Positions 1-7,516 of a stretch of 64,000 nucleotides of DNA are shown in pieces. The stretch's first letter is position 1. Each line of letters begins with the position of its first letter. The position numbers and the translations under genes were made by a program. Origin of the DNA: G963662655 sp963666875 (lineage in GTDB: Bacteria; Cloacimonadota; Cloacimonadia; Cloacimonadales; JAIOQZ01); NCBI GenBank assembly GCA_963666875.2, contig CAXXPU010000002.1, positions 21,628-85,627 of the forward strand, given 5' to 3'. The notes beneath the pieces are model-generated. The model worked only from the letters and a program-made list of their open reading frames with translations, had not been told where the DNA came from and did not search any database.

Positions 1-1
1 T

Positions 2-520
2 CACGCCGCGCGGGACATCGTCAAGGCCAACACCGGCAAGGTCGAGTCCTTCATCTCCAAAGACTACGGCATCCTCGGCATCGTCGATCCGGACAAGATC
101 GTCTATCACCGGCAAATGATCCGCAGGGACTCGGTATGGACAGATCAGATCGAGACCAATATCGACCTCATTCGCGCCTGCGCCGGTATGGACGGACGCT
201 ACATCGAGTGCTCCATCGAACGCGGCGCCAGGGCGATCGTGATCGAGGCGTTCGGCCGCGGGAACCTTCCGCTCGAGATGCTCCCCTCGATCCAGCAGGC
301 GATCGATCAGGGTATTCTTATCGTGATTGTGTCGCGCTCTTATTCCGGTCGCGTCATGCCCGAGTACGGCTACGACGGCGGCGGCATGCACCTCGAACGC
401 ATGGGGGCAATTCTGGGTGGTGACTTCAGGGGGCACAAGGCCCGGATAAAATTGATGGCGCTGTTCGGCAAGTACAAGGATCCGGAGCTGGTCAGGAAGT
501 TTTTCGTCAATTCGTTGTAG
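2..520 (+). CDS. L-asparaginase, C-terminal part (5' end outside window)
   Basis: The reading frame is open from base 2 and encodes the last 172 residues of an asparaginase/glutaminase-family amidohydrolase, which hydrolyses L-asparagine to aspartate and ammonia. The visible stretch holds C-terminal domain signatures: IVIEAFGRGNLP, the GILIVIVSRSYSGRV segment, the YGYDGGG loop and GAILGGDFRGHKARIKLM near the end. The active-site threonines lie in the missing N-terminal half, so catalytic competence cannot be judged. GatD amidotransferase subunits share this fold, but they are archaeal, so a bacterial type I or II asparaginase is the better call. The next gene runs on the opposite strand. Confidence 0.9.
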   Translation, partial: HAARDIVKANTGKVESFISKDYGILGIVDPDKIVYHRQMIRRDSVWTDQIETNIDLIRACAGMDGRYIECSIERGARAIVIEAFGRGNLPLEMLPSIQQAIDQGILIVIVSRSYSGRVMPEYGYDGGGMHLERMGAILGGDFRGHKARIKLMALFGKYKDPELVRKFFVNSL

Positions 521-540
521 ATATCCTTACCCTGTAAGAT

Positions 541-688
541 GAGAGACCCTCACCCTGTCCCTCTCCCGCAAGCGGGCGAGGGGACATAGCGCTTCAATGA
601 TATTCTGTAGCGCTCGACCTCCGGGCGAGCATCCTTATAGCTCCTTCGCCCGTTTGCGGGAAAAGGCGGGGGATGAGGGTTATAATAC
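541..688. repeat. Palindromic intergenic repeat cluster
   Basis: Two inverted copies of a C-rich unit (CCCTCACCC followed by CTCTCCCGCAAGCGGGCGA) lie at 541-586 and 642-681. Each is itself a hairpin around CCCGCAAGCGGG or CCCGTTTGCGGG. Between them is GTAGCGCTCGACCTCCGGGC at about 607-630, which recurs at about 12176. The block separates two convergent genes and could also act as a bidirectional terminator. Confidence 0.65.
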
Positions 689-706
689 TTGCGGGAAACG
701 AGGGCA

Positions 707-1822
707 TCATCTCATCGACCGAATCGCTTCTTCGTATATCTTCAGCAATTTCCCGACTCGAATCTGCGATGTCATATTCTGCATCACGAATCGATAGGCG
801 TTTTCCGCCATGCGATCAGAATCTATTTTATTCTCGCGGATTTGCTTCATGGCATGGCTCAAGACGGCAGAATCGTGTTTCGGTATCAGCAAGCCGGTCT
901 CGCCGTCGATTATCATCTCGCGATTCCCGGCCACATCGGTGGAAATGATGGGTAATTTCATCGCGCCGGCTTCACGAACGGTTCCCGTGAGACCCTCTTC
1001 CGCAATACCGGTGAATACGAATGCGTCGAACGCGGCATAGTAGTCTTGCGTGTTCTGTCGGAATCCTGCAACCACAACGTGCTTTCCGACCATGTTCATA
1101 TACGGCTTCAATTCCGGTCTGGTCTCATCGACACCGACCAGTATCAGAAGATCGTCCGGGTAATCCCTGCTATATTCGATGAAGCCGTCCATCAGATGTT
1201 GAAAGCCCTTGCGAGGACCTGTATTGCCAACAAATCCCCAGACAAACCTTTCCGGCCCGATGCCGTATTGCTCGCGCACATCGCTTTGAAGATCGGGATG
1301 GAATACCTGCGGATCGATCGAGCCAAAAACCACGTCGATCCGGTCGGGATTGACGCCTCCAGTTTCCACCATGACATCCTTCACAGCCTGGGAGACGGCT
1401 ATGATCTTTTTCACGCGCCGATAGTGGTATTTGCGCGAATTGAAGAAATCAAGCGGATTGGTGACGCCGCGATTGGCGATGATGGGAATTCTCATTCCCA
1501 TTGTTGCCAGTATAGCGTAGTCGGTCGCCCTGCCCTTGTGGGTATGAATGATCTCGATCTTGCGTTCCCGGATGAAGTGCCGTAAGTGGGCAACGCTTCT
1601 GATCGTCCTCATCGCGAGGATCGGTTTCCTGAGGTCGTCCGCCTCGAAAGCGACACCCGGATCGAGGAATTGCTCGCGATTTTTCTGCGAGCAATCAGGT
1701 CCGATCCCGCATATAACACTGACTTCGTGTCCCTGACGATTCAGTTCGTTTGCCAAACGAACCATCTGGATCGTTCCGCCACTCCTCAGCTTGTTTTGTG
1801 CCGACAATTGCAAGATTCTCAT
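707..1822 (-). CDS. GT4-family glycosyltransferase
   Basis: A 371-residue glycosyltransferase family 1/4 protein that probably transfers a sugar from a nucleotide donor in cell-surface glycan or LPS synthesis. The N-terminal domain begins MRILQLS followed by a GGT loop. The C-terminal Rossmann domain has the FVGNTGPRKGFQHLM donor-binding segment, the EX7E-type motif in GIAEEGLTGTVREAGA, and the PIISTDVAGNREMI and GETGLL segments. The frame extends upstream to a GTG at 1834, but the ATG at 1822 fits the family N terminus best. Neither start has a strong Shine-Dalgarno. No other sugar genes are adjacent, so the acceptor cannot be inferred. Confidence 0.88.
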   Translation of the reverse strand: MRILQLSAQNKLRSGGTIQMVRLANELNRQGHEVSVICGIGPDCSQKNREQFLDPGVAFEADDLRKPILAMRTIRSVAHLRHFIRERKIEIIHTHKGRATDYAILATMGMRIPIIANRGVTNPLDFFNSRKYHYRRVKKIIAVSQAVKDVMVETGGVNPDRIDVVFGSIDPQVFHPDLQSDVREQYGIGPERFVWGFVGNTGPRKGFQHLMDGFIEYSRDYPDDLLILVGVDETRPELKPYMNMVGKHVVVAGFRQNTQDYYAAFDAFVFTGIAEEGLTGTVREAGAMKLPIISTDVAGNREMIIDGETGLLIPKHDSAVLSHAMKQIRENKIDSDRMAENAYRFVMQNMTSQIRVGKLLKIYEEAIRSMR

Positions 1823-1952
1823 CGAACATACCACTCACTCATTGATACATGCTTGAATAACGAAATAATCCAGAAGCGCTACAAAAAAACCGATGATGAA
1901 GCCACAGCCGCAACATCGGTTGTCTATATTGTTATCAGAGATATTTACTGTC

Positions 1953-2624
1953 TTATTCGTCCTTCATGATATATCCCTTTCCGCGCACGGTGTAGATCAG
2001 CTTCTTGCTGAAGCCGCGATCCATCTTGTTGCGCAGATGGTGGATATATACGTTTACGACGTTGGTGACCGGGTCGTAGCTCATGTCCCATACGTTCTCG
2101 ACGATCTCCAGCTCGGATACGACGCGTCCCTTGTTGCGCATGAGGAACTCGAGCAGCGCATATTCCTTTCCGGTAAGCTGAACGACCTTTCCTGCACGAT
2201 TCACTCGACGGCTGAGAAGGTCGAATTCCAGATCGGCTACCCGGAGCACGATGCCCTTGTATTCGTTGTCGCGACGCAGCAACGCACGGATTCGAGCGAT
2301 CAGTTCGCTGAACGAAAAGGGTTTGCACAGGTAATCATCCGCACCGGCATCCAGTCCTTTGATCTTGTCGTCTATCGTATCTTTTCCCGTAAGCATGATA
2401 ACAGGTACCAGAATGCCCTGCTTACGAATATGGCGACAGACTTCCACGCCATCTTTACCGGGAATCATGATATCCAGAACAATCAGATCGTATGGTTTCT
2501 TCGAAATCATTTCAATGGCTTCGTTGCCATTTGCAGTAACATCCACCTCGAAGGATTCCTCGGTCAGACCCTTCTGAATGAAAGCTGCAACTTTTTGTTC
2601 ATCTTCAACCAGTAGTATTCGCAT
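1953..2624 (-). CDS. OmpR/PhoB-family response regulator (orphan)
   Basis: A 223-residue two-component regulator. The receiver domain (about 1-118) has the acidic pair E7/D8, phospho-acceptor D51 in LIVLDIMIP, the switch Thr in MLTGKD and the conserved Lys in CKPFSF. The winged-helix DNA-binding domain (about 125-223) ends in the usual YTVRGKGYIM segment. The start is the ATG at 2624 because GGAGGT lies seven bases upstream. The frame continues five codons further without support. No histidine kinase gene is adjacent, so partner and regulon are unknown. The glycosyltransferase gene follows 130 bases downstream on the same strand. Confidence 0.93.
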   Translation of the reverse strand: MRILLVEDEQKVAAFIQKGLTEESFEVDVTANGNEAIEMISKKPYDLIVLDIMIPGKDGVEVCRHIRKQGILVPVIMLTGKDTIDDKIKGLDAGADDYLCKPFSFSELIARIRALLRRDNEYKGIVLRVADLEFDLLSRRVNRAGKVVQLTGKEYALLEFLMRNKGRVVSELEIVENVWDMSYDPVTNVVNVYIHHLRNKMDRGFSKKLIYTVRGKGYIMKDE

Positions 2625-2790
2625 ACTGCGTACCTCCATTTAATCTAAAACCCAAAATCACTTGCGCGATTCCATTTAACTCAGTCTGTAAATTTTTTTA
2701 TCATAGATATATTAAACAAACACGCCGGATTGCCGATAAAAAAAAGAATATTTTTTCGCATGGATGCAAATTCGATTCAGGGAGGAAGAA

Positions 2791-2931
2791 ATGAGCATTC
2801 AAGATGAGGCGCGAAAGACCACGATACTCAGCATCGAGATGATCGAAAAGCTGGCGGGTCAGACGCATGACAAAATTATCGAACATCGTCGGGACGCGAT
2901 TATCGCGCAAATCGTACAGATACCTGCGTAA
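2791..2931 (+). CDS. Small ORF, 46 aa, unknown
   Basis: A short frame with a strong Shine-Dalgarno (GGGAGGAAGAA directly before the ATG at 2791). It encodes a 46-residue, mostly helical, charged peptide starting MSIQDEARKT. No cysteine, signal peptide or membrane segment is visible. It is divergent from the response-regulator gene at 2624. No family is recognised. The ribosome site is better than that of most chance ORFs, but size and lack of homology keep confidence moderate. A longer antisense frame over the same bases (2970-2701) lacks a ribosome site and is not called. Confidence 0.45.
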   Translation: MSIQDEARKTTILSIEMIEKLAGQTHDKIIEHRRDAIIAQIVQIPA

Positions 2932-2978
2932 TCCGACACGCGATGACTCGATAACGCCCGTAAGGGACAATGTTTATA

Positions 2979-3315
2979 TGTAGGGGCAACCCTCTGTGGT
3001 TGCCCGTCTCTTGTCTCAATATACGGCGAAAGTCTTGGTAACTATCGGTTTTGGAAAGGGCAACCACTGACAGACTGTGTGGAAATGGTAGATGGATTCC
3101 GTTTTCGCTGTTTGTATTTTGAGAGACAACCCCCCTTTGTCCCCCCTTGTCAGGGGGGTGAATTGGCGGCTACGCTTGGATCCTGATCACTTTCTCATCC
3201 CCCTGACAAGGGGGGACAAAGGGGGGGTTGTTTTCCTTGGCAAAAGAAAACTCGATATCGATTCAAAGAGCAGGTTCATGACATTTCCACACAGTCTGTG
3301 AGGGTTGCCCCTACA
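2979..3315. repeat. Nested palindromic repeats (MITE-like, three layers)
   Basis: A complete hairpin TGTAGGGGCAACC...GGTTGCCC lies at 2979-3006. A second, inverted copy of that hairpin (3058-3315) is split. In its loop sits an insert bounded by inverted repeats CAGACTGTGTGGAAATG (3071-3087) and CATTTCCACACAGTCTG (3282-3298). Inside the insert is another palindrome at 3126-3232 with arms of the CCCCCCTTTGTCCCCCCTTGTCAGGGGGG type. The CAGACTGTGTG ends closely resemble the ends of the IS1182 element at 30369-32055, so the insert could be a non-autonomous relative. No ORF fits inside it. Confidence 0.75.
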
Positions 3316-3325
3316 ATAAGTAACA

Positions 3326-5137
3326 CTATCCGGTCAGCAGCGCTTTCTCGTTCTCCTCAAGGAACTGATTCGTGTAGAGCTTGTAGTAGTGCCCCTTCAG
3401 ACAAATCAGATCGTGGTGAGAGCCTTCCTCGATGATCTCGCCGCCACTCAGCACCAGAATCCTGTCCGCTGAACGGATGGTCGAGAGCCGGTGCGCGATC
3501 AGGAAGCTGGTTCTTCCGACCAGCAGCTTGTCGATCGCATCCTGGATCAGGTGCTCGGTCTCGGTATCGATCGAGGAGGTCGCCTCGTCGAGAATGAAGA
3601 TCTGCGGATCGGAGATGATCGCCCGTGCGAAGGATAGCATCTGCTTCTCGCCGGTGGAGAGCATGTTTCCACCCTCGCCTACGGAGGTGTCCAGTCCGTT
3701 TTCCATCTTCGCGATGAGCTTGTCGGCATTGACCAACTTCAGCGCGCGCATGATCTCTTCGTCGGTCGCGTCCAGCTTGCCGTAGCGGATGTTGTCGCGG
3801 ATCGTGCCGTTGAAGAGGTGAGGCGTCTGGAGCACCACGCCGATATTCGACTGCAATTTCTCCAGCGGGATATCGCGGCTGTCGGTATTATCGAAGCTGA
3901 TGCTTCCCGACTGCGGCTGGTAGAAGCGGCAGACAAGATTCACGATCGTCGTTTTACCAGAGCCGGTCTCCCCCACCAGCGCGATTTTCTCGCCAGCGCG
4001 GATCTTCAGATCGAAGTCCCGCAGTACCGTTTCGCCCTGCTTGTATGTGAAATTGACGTTCTCGAAGCGGATCTCGTCTTCGATGCGGAATGGCTTGTCG
4101 CCCCAGTTCTTCGTGCGGATCATGTCGTCCTTGATCTCCACTTCCGTGTCCAGGAGCGAGAACACGCGTTCCGCAGAAGCCTGCGCATTCTGCATCTCGG
4201 CGAAGATTCTCGCGATCTGCCACACCGGCTCGAAGAACTGCACGATGTACGAGGTGAAGGCCACCAGCGTACCGTAGGTCATTACGCCAGCGATCACACC
4301 GGAGCCGCCGAACCACACCACCAGTCCCGATCCTATCGCGCTGATCACCAGAACCAGCGGAAAGTAGATCGCCGACAGTACCGCCGCGCGGACGGATGCG
4401 CCGTACATGGAACCGGTCAGTTCCTGGAACTCGCGCAGATTGGCTTTCTCGCGCACCAATGTCTTGGTCGTCTTGGCGCCGTTGATCCCTTCGTTGAACG
4501 CGCCGGTGATCTTCGAATTGGTCTTGCGGACCTTGCGGTAGGCGCCAAGAATCACCTTCTGGAATTTCAGGCTGACCACCACCAGCACCGGTACGACCGA
4601 CAGCGTGATGAGCGCCAGCTTCCAGTTCAGGATCAGCATGACGACCGTGATGCCGATCATCAGCGCGGTACCCCAGACCATATCGACGATGCCCCAGGCG
4701 ATGGTCTCGCCAAGACGCTCGCAGTCCGAGGTCATCCTCGCCATGAGCCAGCCGACCGGCGTGCGGTCGAAGTAGCTGAACGACAATTCTTGCAACTTAT
4801 TGAATCCGTCCTTGCGGATATCGTAGATCATCCGGGTTTCCAGCTTCCCCGCGATGAGGATAAATACCCCGATGACGAATCCGAATACCGTGACGATACT
4901 CAGATAGATTACCGCGAATCCCCAGATACCGTCCAGATTCTTCGGCACGATGTAGTGATCGATCACGTGCCGCGTCAACAGTGGGAATATCGTATCCATG
5001 AGCGCGGTAAACAACATGCAGGCGAGAAGCGATCCCACCAGCACTTTATACTTCAGCGCATAACGGAATATTCTTTTCCACAATCCGAGGTCGAACCGTT
5101 TCGTGTATTCCTTCTCTTCGAATGCTGTATGTGCCAT
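3326..5137 (-). CDS. ABC exporter, half-transporter (TM288-like subunit)
   Basis: A 603-residue type I ABC exporter half: six membrane helices (about 30-310) and a nucleotide-binding domain (about 355-590). Walker A is GETGSGKT (389-396). Walker B ends in a normal catalytic Glu (D517-E518). The signature motif is non-canonical, LSTGEKQ (493-499) instead of LSGGQ. Together with the Asp-for-Glu change in the upstream gene product, this gives one canonical and one degenerate ATP site, as in heterodimeric multidrug exporters such as TM287/288, LmrCD and BmrCD. It lies 88 bases after the partner gene and probably shares its transcript. The substrate is unknown. A drug or a lipid-like compound would fit the family. 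Confidence 0.93.
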   Translation of the reverse strand: MAHTAFEEKEYTKRFDLGLWKRIFRYALKYKVLVGSLLACMLFTALMDTIFPLLTRHVIDHYIVPKNLDGIWGFAVIYLSIVTVFGFVIGVFILIAGKLETRMIYDIRKDGFNKLQELSFSYFDRTPVGWLMARMTSDCERLGETIAWGIVDMVWGTALMIGITVVMLILNWKLALITLSVVPVLVVVSLKFQKVILGAYRKVRKTNSKITGAFNEGINGAKTTKTLVREKANLREFQELTGSMYGASVRAAVLSAIYFPLVLVISAIGSGLVVWFGGSGVIAGVMTYGTLVAFTSYIVQFFEPVWQIARIFAEMQNAQASAERVFSLLDTEVEIKDDMIRTKNWGDKPFRIEDEIRFENVNFTYKQGETVLRDFDLKIRAGEKIALVGETGSGKTTIVNLVCRFYQPQSGSISFDNTDSRDIPLEKLQSNIGVVLQTPHLFNGTIRDNIRYGKLDATDEEIMRALKLVNADKLIAKMENGLDTSVGEGGNMLSTGEKQMLSFARAIISDPQIFILDEATSSIDTETEHLIQDAIDKLLVGRTSFLIAHRLSTIRSADRILVLSGGEIIEEGSHHDLICLKGHYYKLYTNQFLEENEKALLTG

Positions 5138-5225
5138 TTTATTTCTCCATCTCTGCCGTTACCACTTGTTATGCGTCTTATTCGTGTCCATGCCTGAAAC
5201 CGCGAGGGGGTAATCGAGTACTCCG

Positions 5226-7097
5226 TCACGCAGGTTGCGGCTCTTCTTTATCTTCCATATTCGAGCGTTCAGGTAAGAAATCAACTTCCTCATCCAGTTC
5301 ATGGTGAACATCCTTTTCCAGAGCGTTCTGGATATTCCATATCCTCTGGTACAGACCGTCCTGCCCCACCAGTTCCCGATGCGTTCCCTGCTGCACGATT
5401 TTACCGTCGTCCAGCACGATGATCATATCGGCTTCCACCAGCGTGGTGATGCGGTGGGCGATGATGAAGGTCGTTACCGATTGTTTTTTCATTTTCAGCG
5501 CAGCGCGGATGCGTGAGTCGGTCTCCGTATCGACCGCGCTGAGCGAGTCGTCGAAGATCAGCACCGGCGCGTTCATGATGATCGAGCGCGCGATCGCCAC
5601 TCTCTGTTTCTGTCCGCCGGAGAGGGTCACGCCCTTTTCTCCGACTACGGTTTCGTAACCGTTTTCGAAGCGCTCGATCACGTCGTGGATCGAGGCTACA
5701 TCGGTTGCCTGGATTACATGGTCCATCGTCGCCTCTGGAACGCCCAACCGGATGTTCTCCTCCAGGGTGCGGGAGAAGAGGAAGGGTTCCTGCAGGACGA
5801 TCGCGATGTTCTGCCGCAGGTATTCCCGATCGATCTCGCGGATATCGTGTCCGTCCAGCCGAATGGCTCCGGATGTGACGTCGTAGAGTCTCGGAAGCAG
5901 GCTCACCATACTGGTCTTGCCGGATCCGGTCGGTCCCAGGATTGCCACGGTTTTGCCGGCTTCTACTGTGAAGCTGACGTCCCGGAGCACCGGATTTTTA
6001 CCATCGTATGTGAAACATACATTCTCGAACTCGATCTTTCCCTCGATCGGCACAGGCTTGATACCGGTGTTCTCGAGCGGTTCTTCCGGCACATCCAGCA
6101 CCTCCTGGATACGCGTCACCGAGACGAACGTCTTGCCCATGTCGGTGAGGATCCTGCCCATCTGACGGATCGGCCAGAGGAGCGAGTGGACGTAGCTCAC
6201 GAACGCGACCAGCGTTCCGATGGTGATATCGCCCTTGACCGCCCGATAGGAGCCGATCACCATGATGAGCAGCACCTGGAAGAAGCAGAGCGTGTCCGAT
6301 CCTCCCCAATAGTAGCCCAGGAGCCGGATGAATCGGTACCATTTATCGCGGTTGTCGCTGTTCTTCTCGTTGAATTTCGCAATCTCGAATTCCTGCCGGT
6401 AGAACGCCTTTACCACACGGATGCCGGAGAGGTTCTCCTGGATCATGGCTGACAACGCGCCTTCCGCCTCGTCTGCCAGTTTAAAATTCTTCTCCACCTT
6501 CATGAAGAAGATGATAGCAAAGGTGAAGATCACCGGGATCACCGACATCGACGCCAGCGTCATGCGCCAATCGAGCGAGATCATGATCGGGATGACCATC
6601 GCCAGCATGAACAGCGCTCTTCCGACCTCCACGAACTGCACCGCCAGGAAGCGGCGGATCGTCTCGACGTCCGAGGAACAGCGCTGGATCAGATCGCCCG
6701 TCTCCACCTTGACGTGGTAGGAGAACGGAAGTCTCTGAATGTGATTGTACAGCTTTTCGCGAAGGTTCTTCGCCGTGGCTTCCGACGCTTGCGCCAGCCA
6801 CTTGCCCTTCACGAAGTGGAAGATGCCCTGCGATACGGTGAGCATCACCAGGATGGTCGCCAGTCGCCACAGATTCGTCTGTAACGCGTCCCGACCACCA
6901 AGAGCACTTAGGAAACGCGCTCCGGCAGTTCCATCGGCGACCTTCATATCGCCGATAACCGAATCGATGGTGATGCGCATGACCAGCGGCGACAGGAACT
7001 GGAAGAACGCGGCCAGTACAATCGCCGCCACCGAAAGCAAATAGAGCGTCCGGTTTCCCTTCATGTAACCCCATAAAATTTTTAACTTTTTCTGCAT
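5226..7097 (-). CDS. ABC exporter, half-transporter (TM287-like subunit)
   Basis: A 623-residue partner of the following half-transporter. Six membrane helices (about 15-315) precede a nucleotide-binding domain with Walker A GPTGSGKT (388-395), canonical LSGGQ (492-496) and Walker B IFDDS, where D517 replaces the catalytic Glu. Such a substitution marks the degenerate ATP site of heterodimeric exporters. The ATG at 7097 is preceded by a CGGAGC ribosome site. Upstream on the same strand are a small leader ORF (7355-7257) and two mutually exclusive terminators, so expression is probably controlled by attenuation. Confidence 0.93.
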   Translation of the reverse strand: MQKKLKILWGYMKGNRTLYLLSVAAIVLAAFFQFLSPLVMRITIDSVIGDMKVADGTAGARFLSALGGRDALQTNLWRLATILVMLTVSQGIFHFVKGKWLAQASEATAKNLREKLYNHIQRLPFSYHVKVETGDLIQRCSSDVETIRRFLAVQFVEVGRALFMLAMVIPIMISLDWRMTLASMSVIPVIFTFAIIFFMKVEKNFKLADEAEGALSAMIQENLSGIRVVKAFYRQEFEIAKFNEKNSDNRDKWYRFIRLLGYYWGGSDTLCFFQVLLIMVIGSYRAVKGDITIGTLVAFVSYVHSLLWPIRQMGRILTDMGKTFVSVTRIQEVLDVPEEPLENTGIKPVPIEGKIEFENVCFTYDGKNPVLRDVSFTVEAGKTVAILGPTGSGKTSMVSLLPRLYDVTSGAIRLDGHDIREIDREYLRQNIAIVLQEPFLFSRTLEENIRLGVPEATMDHVIQATDVASIHDVIERFENGYETVVGEKGVTLSGGQKQRVAIARSIIMNAPVLIFDDSLSAVDTETDSRIRAALKMKKQSVTTFIIAHRITTLVEADMIIVLDDGKIVQQGTHRELVGQDGLYQRIWNIQNALEKDVHHELDEEVDFLPERSNMEDKEEPQPA

Positions 7098-7163
7098 AGT
7101 TCTGCTCCGGGTAATAATCGTTATCTGTCTCTATCCTGTCCTGTCTGAAGTGTCCGCAGCGAG

Positions 7164-7195
7164 AAAAAGCCACCGATCCGTTTGGACCCGTGGCT
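7164..7195 (-). terminator. Intrinsic terminator 2 of exporter leader
   Basis: On the minus strand AGCCAC-g-GGTCC (7195-7184) pairs with GGATC-g-GTGGCT (7179-7168) around the loop AAAC, giving eleven pairs (one G-U) and one mismatch, followed directly by TTTT. It stands between the leader ORF and the first exporter gene. Its 5' arm can pair instead with the 3' arm of terminator 1. Confidence 0.75.
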
Positions 7196-7216
7196 GGGGC
7201 AAAAGAAAAGCCACGG
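7188..7216 (-). promoter_or_regulatory. Putative antiterminator hairpin
   Basis: CCGTGGCT (7216-7209) is perfectly complementary to AGCCACGG (7195-7188) with a 13-base loop. Forming this stem uses the 3' arm of terminator 1 and the 5' arm of terminator 2, so it excludes both. This is the segment logic of a trp-type attenuator (1:2, 2:3, 3:4). Confidence 0.65.
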
Positions 7217-7241
7217 ACATTGTTTTCAGAACATCCGTGGC
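7201..7241 (-). terminator. Intrinsic terminator 1 of exporter leader
   Basis: GCCACGGA (7241-7234) pairs perfectly with TCCGTGGC (7217-7210) on the minus strand. An inner TGTT/AACA stem is also possible. The hairpin is followed by TTTTCTTTT (7209-7201) and begins 15 bases after the leader ORF stop codon. Confidence 0.8.
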
Positions 7242-7256
7242 AATAATACTTTAAAT

Positions 7257-7355
7257 TTATTTCATATTCACCAACGGACGCACGTTGCCCATAGGGTCGC
7301 CAATAACGGCTACAAAAAGCTTGCGAACCGTCATTCTGATGCTTATCATCGACAT
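7257..7355 (-). CDS. Leader peptide ORF, 32 aa, upstream of ABC exporter
   Basis: The ATG at 7355 is preceded by CGGAGGTACGAT, an excellent Shine-Dalgarno. The 32-residue product starts MSMISIRMTVRKLF and ends VRPLVNMK. It has no signal peptide and no run of one amino acid, so amino-acid starvation sensing as in trp or his leaders is not suggested. Terminator 1 begins 15 bases past its stop. A ribosome paused near the end of this ORF would cover or approach that arm and favour the antiterminator. This arrangement is known for the BmrB leader of the Bacillus heterodimeric exporter BmrCD. Function as a drug-responsive leader is inference. Confidence 0.6.
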   Translation of the reverse strand: MSMISIRMTVRKLFVAVIGDPMGNVRPLVNMK

Positions 7356-7387
7356 ATCGTACCTCCGTTTCGTTATTTTATGCGGAC

Positions 7388-7415
7388 ACTTTACATAGAC
7401 CGATGATCCTGTCAA
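7388..7415 (-). promoter_or_regulatory. Candidate sigma-70 promoter for exporter leader
   Basis: On the minus strand TTGACA (7415-7410) and TAAAGT (7393-7388) are separated by 16 bases, upstream of the leader ORF. The -10 region overlaps one arm of an 11-bp perfect inverted repeat (7381-7391 with 7148-7158) that brackets the whole leader. Confidence 0.45.
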
Positions 7416-7468
7416 TGACTTTTTTCTGTGTATGAAATATTTATATTTCCGTGTCACATATAAAAAAC

Positions 7469-7499
7469 TTGACATAGTGTTCTCTATTTCATGTATATT
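7469..7499 (+). promoter_or_regulatory. Candidate promoter of the PIN-like gene
   Basis: TTGACA (7469-7474) and TATATT (7494-7499) are separated by 19 bases; TGTATA at 7492 would give 17. The predicted start is close to the ribosome site AAGGAG at about 7506-7511, so the 5' UTR would be very short. It is divergent from the exporter leader promoter. Confidence 0.45.
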
Positions 7500-7516
7500 G
7501 ATAAAAAGGAGTGGAA

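Noticed and set aside
2701..2970. An 89-codon minus-strand frame between the response regulator gene and the repeats
   Set aside because: No ribosome site; the plus-strand 46-codon ORF in the same place has a far better one.
3818..5197. A 459-codon open frame antisense to the second ABC exporter gene
   Set aside because: It mirrors codon bias of the exporter gene; the translation is Arg/His/Asp-rich low-complexity without domains.
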